22,507 bases of DNA from a virus, in the IMG/VR virus record IMGVR_UViG_3300042866_001844, positions 1 to 22,507 of that record. One strand, 5' to 3'. A program made the position numbers and the translations under genes. Below the pieces are notes generated by a model, which searched no databases, was not told the DNA's origin, and saw only the letters and a program-made list of their open reading frames with translations. Below are positions 1 to 8,171 of this stretch, in pieces (position 1 is the first letter of the stretch; every line of letters starts with the position of its first letter).

Positions 1-82
1 AATGTTCAACGTTCATTGTAGTTATGTGTATGTAATTAACTAATAACTAAGATAACATAGATCTATGAGAAATGACAACTAC

Positions 83-111
83 TTGCATTAATTAAGTTAA
101 GTTAGTATGAT
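83..111 (+). promoter_or_regulatory. sigma70-like early promoter
   Basis: A -35 box TTGCAT (83-88) and a -10 box TATGAT (106-111) are separated by 17 bases, a near-consensus sigma70-type promoter. Transcription would start near 118 and lead into the gene at 148, which has an AGAGG-type ribosome site. The -10 box overlaps GATATAGTGG (109-118), whose reverse complement CCACTATATC nearly repeats in front of the repressor gene at 14729-14738, so it may be an operator. The rest of positions 1-147 shows no gene. Confidence 0.7.
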
Positions 112-147
112 ATAGTGGATGAGTAAGAAAAAAGAGGATGAATTAAT

Positions 148-402
148 ATGATTAAACAAGGTGATGTAATAGAAGTTGAACTAGAATGTGAAATATGCTG
201 CGATTACTGCATGGAAGTAATTCATGTGCATCTAGAAGAATGTCCTATATGTAAAACAGGTTATCCTGGTACATCAATGTATGGATCGCCACAAGATTAT
301 ATTAATGATAGGTTTAATTGTGAAAAGTGTAATAGTGAATTTAAGTTATTAAGTTGGGATTATCCTGATGCTATAGTTGAAGTAATTAAAGGTGTTAACT
401 AA
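148..402 (+). CDS. small zinc-ribbon-like protein, unknown function
   Basis: This 84-residue protein carries several paired cysteines: C-x-x-C-C-x-x-C near residues 14-21, a CPIC at about 32-35, and a C-x-x-C (CEKC) near residues 58-61. The spacing suggests a small structural zinc ribbon, often used for protein or nucleic-acid contacts in phage early proteins. The remainder is acidic and gives no family match that I recognise. It is the first gene behind the promoter at 83-111 and has a plausible AGAGG ribosome site at about -15, unlike the late genes. Its stop overlaps the ATG of the next small gene by one base, so it is probably co-translated with it. Zinc binding is inferred from the cysteine pattern only. 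Confidence 0.75.
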   Translation: MIKQGDVIEVELECEICCDYCMEVIHVHLEECPICKTGYPGTSMYGSPQDYINDRFNCEKCNSEFKLLSWDYPDAIVEVIKGVN

Positions 403-515
403 TGAGTGATGATAAAACTAAAGAAGAAATAGAAGCTGATCTACAACGACAGTTAAAAGAACTAGATAAGATTATTGCTGACTATTGGGATAATAAGGAT
501 AAAGATAATGACTAA
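402..515 (+). CDS. tiny acidic protein, unknown
   Basis: A 37-residue open frame starts at an ATG that shares one base with the stop of the preceding gene, and its own end overlaps the next ATG (508) by 8 bases. The predicted peptide is charged and probably one helix, with a heptad-like run of Leu and Ile around residues 14-26 and a D/K-rich tail. No family is recognised. The tight overlap on both sides is the main support for it being a real gene in this operon. Confidence 0.55.
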   Translation: MSDDKTKEEIEADLQRQLKELDKIIADYWDNKDKDND

Positions 516-642
516 AACATTAGCAACTAAGATGGTTAACTTTAAAGTAACTGAGGAACAATATCAACAGTTAGTTAAGTTGGCTGAACTAGAGAAGAGA
601 TCAATTAGTAACTACATTAAACTAAAACTTGAATTATTGTAG
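508..642 (+). CDS. mini ribbon-helix-helix (CopG/Arc-like) regulator
   Basis: This 44-residue protein has the pattern of a ribbon-helix-helix DNA-binding domain and little else. A short beta strand (V-N-F-K-V, residues 10-14) is followed by T-x-E-x-Y and a first helix (about 16-30, with Leu at hydrophobic positions), then a turn and R-S-I-S-N-Y-I-K starting the second helix. Such proteins bind DNA as dimers through the paired N-terminal strands and often repress their own operon. The ATG overlaps the upstream gene by 8 bases. A second promoter-like element begins directly after its stop, which would be a natural target. The family call rests on pattern recognition by eye. Confidence 0.7.
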   Translation: MTKTLATKMVNFKVTEEQYQQLVKLAELEKRSISNYIKLKLELL

Positions 643-682
643 TATGATGTAGAGGTAAGAAAAAATAAGGATAAGTAATATG
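640..682 (+). promoter_or_regulatory. second early promoter/leader, copy of the first
   Basis: TATGAT at 643-648 sits in a stretch that matches the first early leader: TAGTATGAT-R-TAG-W-GG, then TAAGAAAAAA, then an AGGAT-type ribosome site and TAATATG. No good -35 box lies 17 bases upstream, so it may be weak, need an activator or be a decayed copy. GATGTAGAGG (646-655) is a variant of the candidate operator at 109-118. It lies between the ribbon-helix-helix gene and the first KilA-N gene. Confidence 0.5.
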
Positions 683-1234
683 AGCGATGTCTATTTAGAT
701 GAATATATTTACGCTACAGCACTTGCTAAAGAGCATGGTAAAGAGGTTAAACATTGGTTAGAAAACGCAGGAACTAAAAAAGCTATTAAAGCAGTCGAGT
801 CTGAAATTTTAAAACAATGTGTAATTAAACGTCAAGGTGGTAACTTTACTAAACAAGGAACATGGATTCATAACAAATTATTACCGTACTTTCAACAATG
901 GTTAAATGTACATAGTATTAGATATGAGTTTAAAAGAGACGAAACTGAATTTAAATTATTATTAGAATCTACATTTAAAGACCTATTAGTGTTTGAATAT
1001 CAAAAGAAAGTAGATAATTATTATTTAGATTTTTATAATGAAAAATATAATCTAGTTATTGAATACGACGAAACACATCATAACAACGTAGATATTAAAG
1101 ATAACGATATTAAACGTGAACAGTATTTAATTGCTAAATTGAACTGTACTATTATTAGAGTTAAACAAGGTGAAGAATTTCAAGGTATTAATCAAATTAT
1201 TAAATTTATGATGGAGAACAAAATTAATGAGTAA
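680..1234 (+). CDS. KilA-N-like protein with C-terminal DUF559/Vsr-like nuclease domain
   Basis: The 184-residue protein has two parts. Residues about 8-80 look like a divergent KilA-N DNA-binding domain, with the typical G-T-W-I-H (60-64) and a W-L (74-75) at the end of the following helix. Residues about 86-175 resemble the DUF559/very-short-patch-repair type of PD-(D/E)xK fold. They show D117 in YYLDFY, E128 and D130 in VIEYD, H133-H134, then D143, R146 and a strand ending I-I-R-V (158-161). This suggests a sequence-guided DNA endonuclease or a nuclease-derived regulator. A ribosome site (AGGAT) lies upstream. The end overlaps the next KilA-N gene by 8 bases. Catalytic activity is inferred. 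Confidence 0.7.
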   Translation: MSDVYLDEYIYATALAKEHGKEVKHWLENAGTKKAIKAVESEILKQCVIKRQGGNFTKQGTWIHNKLLPYFQQWLNVHSIRYEFKRDETEFKLLLESTFKDLLVFEYQKKVDNYYLDFYNEKYNLVIEYDETHHNNVDIKDNDIKREQYLIAKLNCTIIRVKQGEEFQGINQIIKFMMENKINE

Positions 1235-2135
1235 TATAGTTAAAGCCTTTGATTTTAATAACGAATCAATTTATCGCCGCACTTCAGATAACTATTGGAA
1301 TGCAACTGCAATGTGCAAAGCAGGTGGTAAAAGAATAGATCACTTTTTCGAGAACAAATGGTCAAAGTCTTATATAGAACAGGTTTCCACGATCACCGGA
1401 ATTAAGGGTAACGAACTTGTTCAAACAATTAAAGGTGGTAATCCTTATGAACAAGGAACTTGGGTACATGAAATAGTTGCAATACGAATAGCCCAATGGT
1501 TATCACCTGAATTTGCTGCTAAAGTTGACTTAACTCTATATCAACTAAAACAGCAGTATCAACAGTCACATCAATTACTACTAGAACAAGAGTCCGCCAA
1601 TGTACACGGCATTCCAATTGCACCACGTAATGAAGTAGACTTAGCATTCCGCATTAAGAACTGGATTGATTTATGTACTGATGGTGGTAGATTCTACATT
1701 GAACATCCACTAATCAATACTATTAATGCAACAACTAAAACTAGAAGAGTTGACTTCGTTAAATCTAATGGACGTAATGTTATAGTATATGAGTTAAAGT
1801 TAAATAAGATAACTACAAATGACATAGCTAAAACTATAGGAGATAAAGGTTATTATCAACTATGTGCTGATAAGTTCAATCGTCCCATTAAGTTTATATT
1901 CCTATCACCGTTAGGTATAACTAATGAAGCACAGTTACTACTAGATAGGATGAATGATGTGAGTTTCCTAACTACACAACAACTATGTCAGGAGTATTAT
2001 GTTAAAGGTAAGAAAAATAAGTGGCGCAGTTCTGAATGGTATTTAGATGTGCAAGTTAAAGATGATAAGTTCTCACATCTATTCACAGATGAGTTTATTA
2101 ATGATGTTACAGTTAAGTTAACTAAGGTAAAGTAG
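1227..2135 (+). CDS. KilA-N domain protein with C-terminal PD-(D/E)xK-like domain
   Basis: Residues about 5-110 form a clear KilA-N domain: Y-W-N-A-T-A-M (23-29), D-H-F (38-40), the G-T-W-V-H (77-81) core, and A-Q-W-L-S-P-E-F (89-96). KilA-N domains bind DNA and are common in phage anti-repressors and in proteins of large DNA viruses. After a Gln-rich linker, residues about 135-260 contain R-R-V-D-F (D176) and V-Y-E-L-K (E189, K191), the D...E-x-K layout of a PD-(D/E)xK nuclease, then a helix with Q211 and a strand K-F-I-F-L. The domain differs from the nuclease part of the preceding gene although the two genes overlap and share the front domain. Role is unknown: targeted nuclease, host-takeover factor or anti-repressor. 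Confidence 0.75.
   Translation: MSNIVKAFDFNNESIYRRTSDNYWNATAMCKAGGKRIDHFFENKWSKSYIEQVSTITGIKGNELVQTIKGGNPYEQGTWVHEIVAIRIAQWLSPEFAAKVDLTLYQLKQQYQQSHQLLLEQESANVHGIPIAPRNEVDLAFRIKNWIDLCTDGGRFYIEHPLINTINATTKTRRVDFVKSNGRNVIVYELKLNKITTNDIAKTIGDKGYYQLCADKFNRPIKFIFLSPLGITNEAQLLLDRMNDVSFLTTQQLCQEYYVKGKKNKWRSSEWYLDVQVKDDKFSHLFTDEFINDVTVKLTKVK
2008..2027 (-). repeat. GCGCC-N5-TTTTTCTTAC motif copy, reverse strand
   Basis: On the minus strand this stretch reads GCGCC, five bases, TTTTTCTTAC. It lies in the second KilA-N gene. Spacing is identical to the plus-strand copies at 2890, 7267 and 15485. Confidence 0.45.
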
Positions 2136-2139
2136 AGTT

Positions 2140-2409
2140 ATGAAACACACAGTATTAATAAGTTGTTTAAGTGGTGTTATTTATGAACAACTTAAACCAG
2201 ATACATCTAACTACATTACTTATAACTACGATAACGAATCTAAGTTATGGACAATTAAATTAACTTGGTATGTAGGTAATAAGTTAATGGGTTATAGATT
2301 AGCTATAACTGACTTTGATTTAGATACGATATATCAGAACTTAATTATTGAGAAGTATACAACTGAAGTTATCGCCGCATATAATAAGTCATTCGCTACG
2401 CCAACATGA
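2140..2409 (+). CDS. hypothetical early protein
   Basis: An 89-residue protein with no family that I recognise. It starts 4 bases after the second KilA-N gene and shares 4 bases (ATGA) with the next gene, so it belongs to the same operon. The sequence alternates hydrophobic and polar residues and looks beta-rich in its middle (about 25-60), with one N-terminal cysteine and several Trp/Tyr. No membrane segment or catalytic motif is evident. Confidence 0.65.
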   Translation: MKHTVLISCLSGVIYEQLKPDTSNYITYNYDNESKLWTIKLTWYVGNKLMGYRLAITDFDLDTIYQNLIIEKYTTEVIAAYNKSFATPT

Positions 2410-2633
2410 ATAACATTGAATTTATTAACTACGTTAACACTAACTTTGTAGACACATATAAAGCTCATCTACAACAGTATGTTCCTTATCCTCATATAAT
2501 GTTTAAAAGTATTGAACATAACGTGTTTATTAGCATCCCAGTATATCCAGATCAAGTTATATCTGAGCAAGCTAAAGATGAGATATTAAACTCTGTTAAT
2601 AATTACTTCAGTAACTTAATTACAACTAACTAA
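2406..2633 (+). CDS. hypothetical early protein
   Basis: A 75-residue protein translated from an ATGA overlap with the preceding gene. It is rich in Asn, Tyr and Val, with a short proline-containing middle (YVPYPH, near 25-30) and no recognisable domain. It is the last gene before the hairpin at 2672-2691 and therefore the likely end of the early transcript. Confidence 0.6.
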   Translation: MNNIEFINYVNTNFVDTYKAHLQQYVPYPHIMFKSIEHNVFISIPVYPDQVISEQAKDEILNSVNNYFSNLITTN

Positions 2634-2671
2634 GGATAACTAAATTAAGTTAAACTACATATAACACTAGA

Positions 2672-2699
2672 AGCCGCCACTAATCGCGGCTTATTTATT
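2672..2699 (+). terminator. hairpin at end of early operon, abutting next ATG
   Basis: A perfect 6-bp stem AGCCGC (2672-2677) / GCGGCT (2686-2691) with an 8-base loop is followed by TATTTATT. The T tract is broken, so it may be a weak intrinsic terminator. It ends only 8 bases before the ATG at 2700, so it occupies the place where a ribosome site would be and may also shape translation or mRNA 5' ends. Confidence 0.6.
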
Positions 2700-5600
2700 A
2701 TGAACATCAACAAGTACATTAAAGAACAAGATGAGTTAGTTACTGCATTTACAGATGGATTAACTAATAGTATAGGTAACTCATTATCGCGTAAACAAGA
2801 TAACTTAAGTCTCATTATCAGTAATCAATTAAATAAGTTATGGAATGATAGTTGGAATCTCGGACGTACTCATGCAATAGATGAAACGCCGCCATCCCTT
2901 TTTTCTTACTCTGATAGCATTGCGGAATTTGCATCACCACTTGAGAAATTAAGAAATGAGATTGATGAAATTACTAAGGAAAAGGAAGGTTATCAATCTG
3001 AGTTAGATAGAATACGTCGTGATTATCAAGATAAAGAAGGTAATTATAGTGGTACTAAGATATTAAGATCAATTGATAAAGAAGGTACTTATAATGATGT
3101 AGATAAAGTTAGAGCTATTCAAGTTATACGTAATCGTGAAGATGAGTTAAATGCACTTATCGCAGCTAAGGATAACTTAATTAAAGATAAACAAGATAAG
3201 TTTTTTGAATTAACTGATCCTGCTAACATAGCTAAGTTAAATGAGTTATCTAAAGATACTAAAGATGTTACACCTGAAGTATTACCTCGTGTTAATAAAG
3301 CTGAAGTTAATCAACAATTAAGTAAAGCAGTTAGAGATAGAGATGCTTGGCGTAAATCATTTGTAGATGAGAATGGTAATTTAAACTTAGCTAAGTATAG
3401 AAGAGTTAAAGGTTATGACACTTCTGATAGTGATGCTGATGTATTAAAACAAATGAAGAGAGAAGAACTTGATTTAATTAATGAAGTTAAACGACATAAT
3501 CAAACACTTAATGATATTAATGATAGACCTAAATCAACTAAAGGTATATCAACTAGAGAACAACGTTTAATTGAACGTACCTTAAAGAAGCAACAGAAGT
3601 TACAAACAACTAAGTTAAGTGATGATAAGATACCTGCTAATATTAGAGATTCAGTTCAAGCAATTGAACAACGTCGTCAAATTGAATCTACTAGAGGCGA
3701 TGTACCATTACTTGAACAAACTGAGTTTGGTAAATCGTATTTAAATAGACGTATTAATACTATAGGTAATGATCTGAACAAACGATATAAAGCGACATTA
3801 CAACAGATACTTGTTGGTGAAAAAGAAACTAAAACTACTGGTTATTTAGCAGATAATAGCCCTGATAAAGACGTTACTTATTATAAACGTATTAGTGCAA
3901 TGTTAACTAGAGAAGATGCTAAACAAATGGAGCAATACAATAAACAACTTGAGTTAATTAAAACTCGATTAGATGATATCCCAACTAAATTAACTGCAAC
4001 TAAAGATATGAATGTTTATGAGAGTGTAGCATTCCTTAAACAGAAGTATGATCCTGATGTTAAGTTAACTATCACTGATAAGAAACTACTTAATGAGTTA
4101 CCAGATAAAGCAGTTTATAAGATGCAGGATTTAAGAGCTTATCGTGACAAGTTACTTGAGAAAGTAAGAAAACTAAAGGATAATCAGGCTCGTACTAAAC
4201 GTATTGCAATAACTGAAATGGGACACGCTTATAATCTTGGACGGCTTGATTACTACATTAAACAAGATATTAAGTTTGTTAAGTGGAACAATAGTATTGA
4301 ACATAAAGAACATAAACGTGCTATGATTCCCGGCGATTATAATACTAGATATCGTAAAATATACAATAAATTATCTGAGTTAATTAATAGATCACCACAA
4401 CTTGAGTCATTTAAGATGGATGGTATTGTATGTCCAATATGTCAGGAACGCGCTATCTATGATTATGGTTATGGTAAAGGAATAATTAAGATAGATGACT
4501 TGTTAAGTAATAGTCAAAGTCAACCACTACTTCACGCAAATTGCTCGTGTTTTCTTACCAGTGTAGAGGAATCTGAAACTAAAGAACCTTTTAATGTACC
4601 AATCTATATATCATCATTACTTAATAACAATGTTGTTAAATGGGCTGCTGCTGGCATATTAGGAACTGCTGCTATGTATGCGGCATTTAAGAAGAGTAAT
4701 GTAACTCCACTTAACATACCTGATATTATTAGAAGTAAACCAGCCGTAGTTACAACTAAAGCATTAAGTCAAGCATTACTAGATGATATTATTGATGTTC
4801 CATTAGTTCCATTACAAATACCTGAACGTGTACCAACTACAATTAACATTGATAGAGCAAATAAAGTATTAGAAGATGTAGTTAATTGGCGCACTAATAC
4901 TATTGATGAGTCTATTACTAAAGCTATTGAAATAGATAATAGATATAAATTAGTTAATCCATTTATGACAGCAATTACTGAATCTTCAGTAGATGACATT
5001 ACAACTAGAGTTAAAAAATATAACTCTATAACTAAAGCTACTTTAACTAAAAATGATCTTAATCAATTTAAAAAAGATGTAGATAAAATTCAACATTACA
5101 TTAATGAAATAGAAGATGCTAATACTAAGATTTATTCATCTATTCAATCAATGAAGTTAGCTAGAAAAGCAATTATAGATGAAGGGTTGAATAAGCTAAG
5201 TGATGAATTAATTCCACCTGGATTTACTCCAGAACAAGTTATTATTAGTAATCCTATTATCCAACGATTAGATAATCAGATAATACAATCTGAGAATACA
5301 TTAAGGAATGCAATTTCATTAAAGTTAGGTGAAACTAGTCATTATTCAACACTAAAAAGAATCAGAAATGATTTATTAGATAATGAGTTATTTAAGTTGG
5401 AGTACACTAAACGTAAACGTGGTGTTCTATTAAGATTACAAGATAAATTAATTGGTAAATTTGATAAAGTTAAAAAAGTTTTTGTTGGTGGACAAGTTAA
5501 TCCTAGAGTATTAGAACGTGATTTAGAAGAGTTACAGAATACTATACTTTCTAATTACATGAATGTAAGTAATGAACAATTTGAATCATATGTTAGACAA

Positions 5601-5804
5601 TTAGATAATATTGAGTTAGCAATAGATGGACAACTTGAGTTAATTAAGAATAAGTTAGGTTTGACTAGTTTAGATGCACGTAATTACACAGGTAATGATA
5701 TGGCAGTATTAACTAGCGAGTTTATTAGTGATTATAAGAATGGTTTAATGCGAAGTAAACTTAGAGCTATGGGATTAAGAAATCTATTAATAGATGTAAA
5801 ATAG
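2700..5804 (+). CDS. MuF-like minor head protein, large, with membrane-like segment and coiled coils
   Basis: This 1034-residue protein contains the signature of Mu gpF/SPP1 gp7 minor head proteins: E506 followed by A-Y-N-L-G-R, K-W-N-N-S near 525, a C-P-I-C (578-581), and H-A-N-C-S-C (612-617). Such proteins sit inside the procapsid at the portal and can be ejected with DNA. The MuF region is preceded by about 400 charged residues predicted as coiled coil and followed by a hydrophobic glycine/alanine segment (645-663) and another 370 helical residues. This is far longer than ordinary MuF proteins, so extra delivery or effector roles are possible. S-D-S-I-A-E-F-A-S at 71-79 matches the proposed prohead-protease signal of the neighbours; cleavage after F77 would remove the N-terminus. 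The ATG has no visible Shine-Dalgarno sequence. Confidence 0.75.
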   Translation: MNINKYIKEQDELVTAFTDGLTNSIGNSLSRKQDNLSLIISNQLNKLWNDSWNLGRTHAIDETPPSLFSYSDSIAEFASPLEKLRNEIDEITKEKEGYQSELDRIRRDYQDKEGNYSGTKILRSIDKEGTYNDVDKVRAIQVIRNREDELNALIAAKDNLIKDKQDKFFELTDPANIAKLNELSKDTKDVTPEVLPRVNKAEVNQQLSKAVRDRDAWRKSFVDENGNLNLAKYRRVKGYDTSDSDADVLKQMKREELDLINEVKRHNQTLNDINDRPKSTKGISTREQRLIERTLKKQQKLQTTKLSDDKIPANIRDSVQAIEQRRQIESTRGDVPLLEQTEFGKSYLNRRINTIGNDLNKRYKATLQQILVGEKETKTTGYLADNSPDKDVTYYKRISAMLTREDAKQMEQYNKQLELIKTRLDDIPTKLTATKDMNVYESVAFLKQKYDPDVKLTITDKKLLNELPDKAVYKMQDLRAYRDKLLEKVRKLKDNQARTKRIAITEMGHAYNLGRLDYYIKQDIKFVKWNNSIEHKEHKRAMIPGDYNTRYRKIYNKLSELINRSPQLESFKMDGIVCPICQERAIYDYGYGKGIIKIDDLLSNSQSQPLLHANCSCFLTSVEESETKEPFNVPIYISSLLNNNVVKWAAAGILGTAAMYAAFKKSNVTPLNIPDIIRSKPAVVTTKALSQALLDDIIDVPLVPLQIPERVPTTINIDRANKVLEDVVNWRTNTIDESITKAIEIDNRYKLVNPFMTAITESSVDDITTRVKKYNSITKATLTKNDLNQFKKDVDKIQHYINEIEDANTKIYSSIQSMKLARKAIIDEGLNKLSDELIPPGFTPEQVIISNPIIQRLDNQIIQSENTLRNAISLKLGETSHYSTLKRIRNDLLDNELFKLEYTKRKRGVLLRLQDKLIGKFDKVKKVFVGGQVNPRVLERDLEELQNTILSNYMNVSNEQFESYVRQLDNIELAIDGQLELIKNKLGLTSLDARNYTGNDMAVLTSEFISDYKNGLMRSKLRAMGLRNLLIDVK
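2890..2909 (+). repeat. CGCC-N5-TTTTTTCTTAC motif copy
   Basis: CGCC, five bases, then TTTTTTCTTAC inside the MuF gene, where it is read as L-F-S-Y. The same nucleotide motif appears in other genes in other frames and orientations, so protein coding does not explain it. Confidence 0.6.
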
Positions 5805-5829
5805 ATATGATACCTTAATCAATAAACTT

Positions 5830-6429
5830 ATGTACTTAATGGCAGATTTTGCACGAACTAAGAATGCTAAAGATAAGAAACAACGTAGACGTAGGATATT
5901 AATTGGCGGACTTAAAGCTATTGCAGCAGGTTCAATTGTTCCTACGTTACCTATGATGGGGGAGATGATTGAATCTAACATTAGGAAGAATTTGCCAACA
6001 ACACAACGTATACGTAAGATTAATGCGAAGATAAAACGACGAAATAAAGAGTTAATAAATAAGAGAGTAATTAGAGATATTGAAGTTGCTACAACTAAGG
6101 TTTATCAAGATACGTTTAATGAATTGAGAAATGCAGGAGTTAGTGTAGATGATTCATTTATGTATGCTCAAACAGCAGCTAATGAATATAAGAATACAAT
6201 GGATGTGGAAACTTTAAAACAATTAGCGAATGTAAACCCTAAAGGATTAAAGAATTATATCCCATATATCCCAATTAATAAAGGTAATATTGGACGAAAT
6301 ATAGGTATAGGTTTAATGGGAGCAATAACTGGAGCAGGTTTATTAAATGTAGTTAATAGAATAAATATTGCTCGTAAAAGAAATATAGAGAAACAACGAT
6401 TACGTAAACTTAATAAAGGTAAGAAATAA
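5830..6429 (+). CDS. putative internal head protein with targeting peptide and two membrane-like segments
   Basis: The 199-residue basic protein begins MYLMADF-ART (proposed capsid-targeting peptide, cut after F7), followed by a cluster of Lys/Arg (14-22). A Gly/Ala-rich hydrophobic segment lies at about 23-44 and a second (IGIGLMGAITGAGLL) at about 158-172, with a helical polar region between and a strongly basic C-terminus. No enzyme motif is visible. The ATG at 5830 is preferred over 5839 because the extra three residues restore the N-terminal hexapeptide shared with several neighbours. It is one base from the next gene. A membrane-active or DNA-associated ejected protein is the inference; a tail or core protein is the alternative. 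Confidence 0.6.
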   Translation: MYLMADFARTKNAKDKKQRRRRILIGGLKAIAAGSIVPTLPMMGEMIESNIRKNLPTTQRIRKINAKIKRRNKELINKRVIRDIEVATTKVYQDTFNELRNAGVSVDDSFMYAQTAANEYKNTMDVETLKQLANVNPKGLKNYIPYIPINKGNIGRNIGIGLMGAITGAGLLNVVNRINIARKRNIEKQRLRKLNKGKK

Positions 6430-6430
6430 T

Positions 6431-7330
6431 ATGTTTCTAATGTCAGATACCGCGAACTTCAAGCGCACTAAAGTTAAATCATTTATTAGGAAAGGTAAAG
6501 TAGTTAGAAGTTACGATAGATCAATCAGAGATAGAATACGTGATGTTGCTATAGGTGCAACTGGAACTGCATTATTAGGTGGTGCATATCTATTAGGTAA
6601 ACGTAATGGTGCAAGATCATTAGATGAAGTTAAGTCATTAATTAAGAACATAACAGTTAATGTGCCAACTCCAATCGTTAATGTAACTAATACTCCAGGT
6701 GTAGTTAATGAAGTAATTAACAATGCAATTAAATTAGATATAGTTAGAGTTAGATTACCATCTAAGGTTTATAACCTAAGTGAATCAACTATTAATAAAA
6801 CTGCTAGTGAAGCTGCTAAGTTGACCGACGTTAAATTAGAGAGAACTATTAGTCTTATTAGTCGTAGATTACAGAAGTATAACGTTAGTAATAATGAGTT
6901 AGTTAAACTAGATAGTTTGTTACTTAGTTTAAATAGATTTAAAACAGGTAAGTTTAATAAAGAAAGTGAACGTGAGTATTTACGTAAACAGATAATTGAA
7001 TATAGAGATTACTTTAAGTTACCTAAAGTAGATGTAAATGAACTTAATGTAGAATCAGTTGTAGATAGGGATTATGCAACTAAGTTAAAGAAGGTTATTA
7101 CTAGAGATAAATCAATATTAGACATCTATCAAAGTGAGTTAACTAAACGTCGTGAAGTTGCAACTAATATAACTACTCCAACTGATGCTGACATTGATAG
7201 ACTTAGTGGTATGTTAGATGATTTTAGTAGTTCACGCAAACTAACATTATTTAATGACACTAAATCGCGCCGTTCCTTTTTTCTTACTGATACGACTATT
7301 CCTAAATTAAGTAAACTATTAAATAGATAA
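6431..7330 (+). CDS. putative internal head protein carrying both tag modules
   Basis: This 299-residue protein shows both recurring modules in one chain. Residues 1-10 (MFLMSDTANF) match the proposed targeting/cleavage peptide. Residues 14-30 (KVKSFIRKGKVVRSYDR) are the basic module that opens several neighbouring genes. A glycine-rich hydrophobic helix follows (about 39-56), then roughly 240 residues of mostly helical, charged sequence without a family I recognise. Because other genes have one module or the other, this gene shows their native order: cleavable peptide, basic module, membrane-like helix, payload. No Shine-Dalgarno sequence is seen. Confidence 0.6.
   Translation: MFLMSDTANFKRTKVKSFIRKGKVVRSYDRSIRDRIRDVAIGATGTALLGGAYLLGKRNGARSLDEVKSLIKNITVNVPTPIVNVTNTPGVVNEVINNAIKLDIVRVRLPSKVYNLSESTINKTASEAAKLTDVKLERTISLISRRLQKYNVSNNELVKLDSLLLSLNRFKTGKFNKESEREYLRKQIIEYRDYFKLPKVDVNELNVESVVDRDYATKLKKVITRDKSILDIYQSELTKRREVATNITTPTDADIDRLSGMLDDFSSSRKLTLFNDTKSRRSFFLTDTTIPKLSKLLNR
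7267..7287 (+). repeat. GCGCC-N5-TTTTTTCTTAC motif copy
   Basis: GCGCC, five bases and TTTTTTCTTAC near the end of the 6431-7330 gene, read as F-F-L-T. It is the most complete copy of the bipartite motif. Confidence 0.6.
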
Positions 7331-7337
7331 TACAACT

Positions 7338-8171
7338 ATGATTATTGCACAATTCAAAGACTCAGATAACTCCGATAAGAAGAAATCTCAAGTAGGTAAG
7401 AAAATAGGTGGAGTTGCACTATTAGGTGGATCAGCAGCTATAGGAACTCAATCTATTAGAAGTGGTTTACCTAGAGCATTAGGTGTACGTTTAGAACAAC
7501 ATGGTACTAGTCGTAAAGCTGCTGCAAATATTATTAAAGAGGGTTATTTAGATCCTGGTTATGGTGGAACTATGGAAGGTGTTACTTCTTCAATGAAGTT
7601 ACCTAAAGAGTTCCTAGAACGTAGTAAAGGTTATACATTTCTAAGTGGTAAGAATCCAGATCATGTATTTTGGGATAAACGAAATGGATTAAGTTCTATA
7701 GGTGATGTAATAACTAGGAAAATACAGGTACTTGGTTATCGTGGTTCTAAAGCAGGTAAGTTAACTGAAAAAGATGTTGAACGTGGTTCTAAATTTATTG
7801 GTGCAAGAGTAAATAGTATATTGAAACCATTTAAGAAGCAATTAGATGGAATGACTCCTGAACAAATGTTAGCTGAGATGAAGAAACAATCAGTAATAAG
7901 TGCTGATGTTAAGGCATTATATGATAGTTATGTAGCAGATCCAGAGAAACTTAAACGTGACTTAAAATCAATGAGACGTGAAATTGAGAAGTTAGTTAAG
8001 AATACTCAAGATGTAGCTAAACGTGGATATAAAGATCGTAAAGAAACATTAGAAAACTATAAGTTACCAAGTCGTAAGATTAAAGTTAAAGCCTATGCTC
8101 GTAAAGGTAAGTTAGTTCAAACATTTGAGAGACTTAATCCCTTCTATAATAAAGATAAACAAGGTAAATAA
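7338..8171 (+). CDS. putative ADP-ribosyltransferase-like head protein
   Basis: The 277-residue protein starts with a short MIIAQF-K peptide, a lysine cluster (14-22) and a hydrophobic segment (about 23-40). Residues 44-105 read GLPRALGVRLEQHGTS (43-58), A-A-x-I-I-x-E-G-Y-L-D-P, G-Y-G-G-T, then Y-T-F-L-S (99-103). That order (H-G-T strand, helix, G-x-L-x-P turn, Y/F-L-S strand) is the first half of an ADP-ribosyltransferase fold of the PARP/KptA type, where the His binds NAD. I see no clear third-motif Glu. The C-terminus ends in the basic module (KIKVKAYARKGKLVQTF, 247-263), here at the opposite end from most neighbours. A clear paralogue lies at 21576-22466. T4 Alt, a head-packaged ADP-ribosyltransferase, is the functional analogy. 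Confidence 0.55.
   Translation: MIIAQFKDSDNSDKKKSQVGKKIGGVALLGGSAAIGTQSIRSGLPRALGVRLEQHGTSRKAAANIIKEGYLDPGYGGTMEGVTSSMKLPKEFLERSKGYTFLSGKNPDHVFWDKRNGLSSIGDVITRKIQVLGYRGSKAGKLTEKDVERGSKFIGARVNSILKPFKKQLDGMTPEQMLAEMKKQSVISADVKALYDSYVADPEKLKRDLKSMRREIEKLVKNTQDVAKRGYKDRKETLENYKLPSRKIKVKAYARKGKLVQTFERLNPFYNKDKQGK

Noticed and set aside
1-60. Palindrome-like TTCAACGTTC at the window start as an attachment site or operator
   Set aside because: Imperfect and single; no second copy or integrase gene was found to support an attachment site.
4769-4999. Minus-strand open frame inside the MuF gene
   Set aside because: Shadow of the long plus-strand coding sequence, with low-complexity Ser/Val content and no start context. 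The same applies to 5787-5981, 6511-6723, 7129-7335, 8112-8360, 11322-11576, 15400-15606, 16573-16833, 18091-18282, 19050-19259 and 21866-22234.
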